64,000 nt of DNA from DASUGC01 sp035606665. Lineage in GTDB: Bacteria > Acidobacteriota > Vicinamibacteria > Vicinamibacterales > SCN-69-37. The DNA is taken from assembly GCA_035606665.1 (NCBI GenBank), contig DATNEY010000005.1, positions 1-64,000 on the forward strand, given 5' to 3'. A program made the translations under genes and the position numbers. Shown here one piece after another: positions 62,152-64,000 of this stretch. The notes beneath the pieces were generated by a model. It did no database searches. It was not told where the DNA came from and was given only the letters and a program-made list of their open reading frames with translations. The first letter of the stretch is position 1, and each line of letters begins with the position of its first letter.

Positions 62152-62173
62152 CCCCATCCTTGCTTAGATGGGG
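62152..62173. promoter_or_regulatory. 7-bp perfect hairpin in the DGPF/ECF42 leader
   Basis: CCCCATC (62152-62158) pairs with GATGGGG (62167-62173) with an 8-nt loop, 27-48 nt upstream of the DGPF start. It could be part of the leader or an operator. No ECF42-like promoter (TGTCGA -35) is found in this gap. Confidence 0.35.
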
Positions 62174-62217
62174 GGTTCACCTAAAGGTCGGAGACGTCGG
62201 TGGATTCTCTACATCTT

Positions 62218-62300
62218 GGGTATCTGGCGATCTGGTGATTTGGTGATTTGGGTGATCTGAAAATCGCCAGATCACCAAATCACCAAATCACCAAATACCC
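62218..62300. repeat. 83-bp inverted array of 8-nt repeats with GGGTAT ends
   Basis: The left arm starts GGGTATCTGGC and continues GATCTGGT, GATTTGGT, GATTTGGG. The right arm, on the other strand, starts GGGTATTTGGT and continues GATTTGGT, GATTTGGT, GATCTGGC. The outer GGGTAT/ATACCC ends are a perfect match. It sits just before the sortilin-like stop (62307) and has the same unit as 47124 and 3082. The centre, around CTGAAAAT, is non-palindromic. Confidence 0.88.
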
Positions 62301-62306
62301 ACTCTG

Positions 62307-64000
62307 CTATCGAGGAAGCGGTTTTACCTCGAAGGATTGTGGCGTCCCAAGAGGCGTGACCGTGTCACCCGCGATCTTCACGAGCTGAGCGAAGTATCTG
62401 CCCGGTGCGACTGGCGCGCCGCCGCCACCGCCGCCCCGCCCTCCGCCGCCGCCACGTCCGCCGCGTCCGCCGGCTGCCTCGGCTCCCGCCGGTGGCTCTC
62501 CGGTGAGATTCCACGCAACACGCCTGACGCCTGGCGCGGCGGTGAGTGTCACGTTCCGGACCTGCCGCCCGGAGGCGTCCGCAACCCGGATCGCGAGCGA
62601 CGTCCCGGGCGGCAGCGCCTCGCGCACGTGATACGTGAAGATCGCGCCGTACGGCGGATTCGGCGACGTCAGGTTGCCGTCGGCGCCGCGATACTGCGAC
62701 AGGGGCGTGTACTGATACGCGTGACGCAGCGGGAACAACGCGGCATCCTGTCTCAAGGACTCGGCCGTGACGCCCCGCAGTGCCGAGTAGTCGTCGAGCA
62801 CGTAGAAGCTGCGGCCGAACGTGCCGAGCACCAGATCCGTTTCGCGCTTCTGGATGTCCAGGTCGCGGATCTGAGCCGTGGGCAGACCACCGCGGAGCTG
62901 CACCCAGCGCTGTCCGCCGTCAGGCGAGAAGAACAGCGCGAACTCCGTTCCCGCGAACAGGAGGTTGCCGTTGACGTGATCCTGCATGATCGCCCAGACC
63001 GGATGCCGGTTCGGAAGGTTGCCCGCGATGGACGTGAACGTGCGGCCGCGATCGGTGCTCTTGAGGAGGTACGGCTTGAAGTCTCCGCGCTGCCAGTTGT
63101 TGAGCGCCACGAAGACCGTGTTCACGTCGCGCGGAGAAGCGGCGACATCCGTCACGTAGGTGTTGTTCGGCACGCCGGGGAACGACTCAACGCGGCGCCA
63201 CTGGCGGCCACCGTCCTCGCTCACCTGCAGGAGGCCGTCGTCCGTGCCGGCATAGAGCAGGCCCTCGAGCAGTGGGGATTCGTCCATCGACACGATGTTC
63301 GAGAGCGCGGTCGTCGCGCGGTTCCACGACACGGTCGTCTGCGGATTCCAGTTCTTGCCCATGATCGGAATCTCGACGGGGTCCAGGTTGCGTGAAAGGT
63401 CACCGCTGATGCGTGTCCACGAATCGCCGCGATCGTCCGTGCGGTACATGAAGTTCGTGCCCCAGTAGATGCGCGTCGGCGAGTGCGGCGAGACGAAGTA
63501 CGTCGCGTCCCAGTTCGCGCGCTCGTTGGCGAAGCCGCCGCCGCCGCGGCCGCCCGTGCTCACTGGAATCTGGCTGCCATCGGCCGCCCGGGTGTTGTTG
63601 GGATTCGGCCTGATGCCTGCCGACTGCCCCGTGCGCAAATCCATGCGGGTGATCGCGCCGTTCTGGCTCGTGGCGTACGTGTAGAACGGGTCTTCCGGGT
63701 CGCTGCGCGTCGTAAAGCCGTCGCCGCCGCCCGATCGGTACCAGTCGCTCGTCCTCACGCCGACCGAGTTCAGCGAGCGATGAGGGCCGCACATCGATCC
63801 GTTGTCCTGCGCGCCGCCGCACACGTTGTAGAAGGGCGTCATGTTGTCGACGGACACGCGGTAGAACTGCGTCACGGGCAACGAGTCGTAGTGCCGCCAC
63901 GTCTTGCCCTCGTCGTACGTCTCGAAGACGCCGCCGTCGTTGCCGAGCAGGATGTGTTTGCGGTCGACCTGGTCGAACCACAGCGCATGGTGATCGACGT
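62307..64000 (-). CDS. Sortilin/BNR-repeat glycosidase-like exported protein, 5' end outside the window
   Basis: The frame is open to base 64000, adding sequence such as HHALWFDQVDRKHILLGNDG upstream of the apparent start at 63881, so the N-terminus is missing. About 564 residues are visible. Repeated Asp-box motifs appear (SEDGGRQWRRVE, STDRGRTFTSIAG, SPDGGQRWVQLRG, TDDRGDSWTRISG), forming a VPS10/sortilin-type propeller. A C-terminal beta domain follows, interrupted by a Gly/Arg-rich low-complexity linker of about 25 residues near 62430-62480. Such proteins are abundant and secreted in Acidobacteriota; substrate unknown. Confidence 0.92.
   Translation of the reverse strand, partial: VDHHALWFDQVDRKHILLGNDGGVFETYDEGKTWRHYDSLPVTQFYRVSVDNMTPFYNVCGGAQDNGSMCGPHRSLNSVGVRTSDWYRSGGGDGFTTRSDPEDPFYTYATSQNGAITRMDLRTGQSAGIRPNPNNTRAADGSQIPVSTGGRGGGGFANERANWDATYFVSPHSPTRIYWGTNFMYRTDDRGDSWTRISGDLSRNLDPVEIPIMGKNWNPQTTVSWNRATTALSNIVSMDESPLLEGLLYAGTDDGLLQVSEDGGRQWRRVESFPGVPNNTYVTDVAASPRDVNTVFVALNNWQRGDFKPYLLKSTDRGRTFTSIAGNLPNRHPVWAIMQDHVNGNLLFAGTEFALFFSPDGGQRWVQLRGGLPTAQIRDLDIQKRETDLVLGTFGRSFYVLDDYSALRGVTAESLRQDAALFPLRHAYQYTPLSQYRGADGNLTSPNPPYGAIFTYHVREALPPGTSLAIRVADASGRQVRNVTLTAAPGVRRVAWNLTGEPPAGAEAAGGRGGRGGGGGRGGGGGGAPVAPGRYFAQLVKIAGDTVTPLGTPQSFEVKPLPR

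Overview
The window is a stretch of GC-rich chromosome (mostly about 65% G+C) from a free-living heterotroph. The most likely source is an Acidobacteriota member of the Vicinamibacteria type. This is inferred from the company of genes: five secreted von Willebrand A-type proteins of the acidobacterial kind, a PEP-CTERM peptide, two Hanks-type kinases with TPR or AAA modules, a sortilin/BNR protein, CocE and D-aminoacylase-like hydrolases, a TamA/TamB pair and an ECF42 sigma factor with its DGPF partner. I see no rRNA, tRNA, CRISPR array, phage genes or classical transposase.

Layout. 1-5 kb: CocE/NonD esterase (cut by the window edge), FAD-linked glycolate/lactate oxidase, TonB-like protein, small zinc-ribbon membrane protein, CsbD. 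5-8.3 kb: a two-gene glycogen/trehalose-type unit (GT4 then debranching-like glucosidase). 8.4-15.1 kb: DUF6496 protein, TamA, TamB, a small exported protein. 15.1-17.3 kb: a lower-GC island with a structured repeat region and an orphan 573-aa protein carrying a degenerate PD-(D/E)XK-like signature. 17.3-21.6 kb: Rieske oxygenase, DinB, zinc ribbon, acyltransferase. 21.6-30.6 kb: kinase-AAA regulator, patatin-like lipase, and a diheme cytochrome c/catalase-like fusion, closely spaced and probably co-transcribed. 31-34.3 kb: GT4 fusion plus GH130. 34.2-47.1 kb: CPBP protease, two D-aminoacylase-like enzymes, outer-membrane and AsmA-like proteins, DUF1684, SPFH, VWA, SIMPL and a second kinase. 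47.2-57.4 kb: ABC-F ATPase, a four-helix-bundle gene inside a repeat-bounded element, four VWA genes (three in a translationally coupled tandem) and a tiny PEP-CTERM peptide. 57.4-64 kb: TMTC-like TPR membrane protein, GT9, ECF42, DGPF/YCII and the sortilin protein running off the window.

The most unusual signal is not a conventional gene system. It is a recurring class of intergenic sequence: arrays of 7-, 8- or 9-nt degenerate units, usually as two head-to-head arms, often filling the gap between neighbouring genes exactly up to a stop or start codon (1601, 3082, 42333, 47124, 48894, 57442, 60483, 62218; a coding remnant at 55216). In one place (48894-49516) the two arms frame a four-helix-bundle protein gene, giving a 623-bp unit with 9-nt-period terminal inverted repeats. 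I propose a mobile element family in which the four-helix-bundle version is the gene-carrying form and the short hairpin arrays are reduced forms. At 1717 an array supplies the only usable start codon of a conserved enzyme.

Start codons were re-chosen for many genes from RBS spacing, signal peptides and family N-termini. No database search or computed alignment was possible, so family names rest on motifs recognised by eye.
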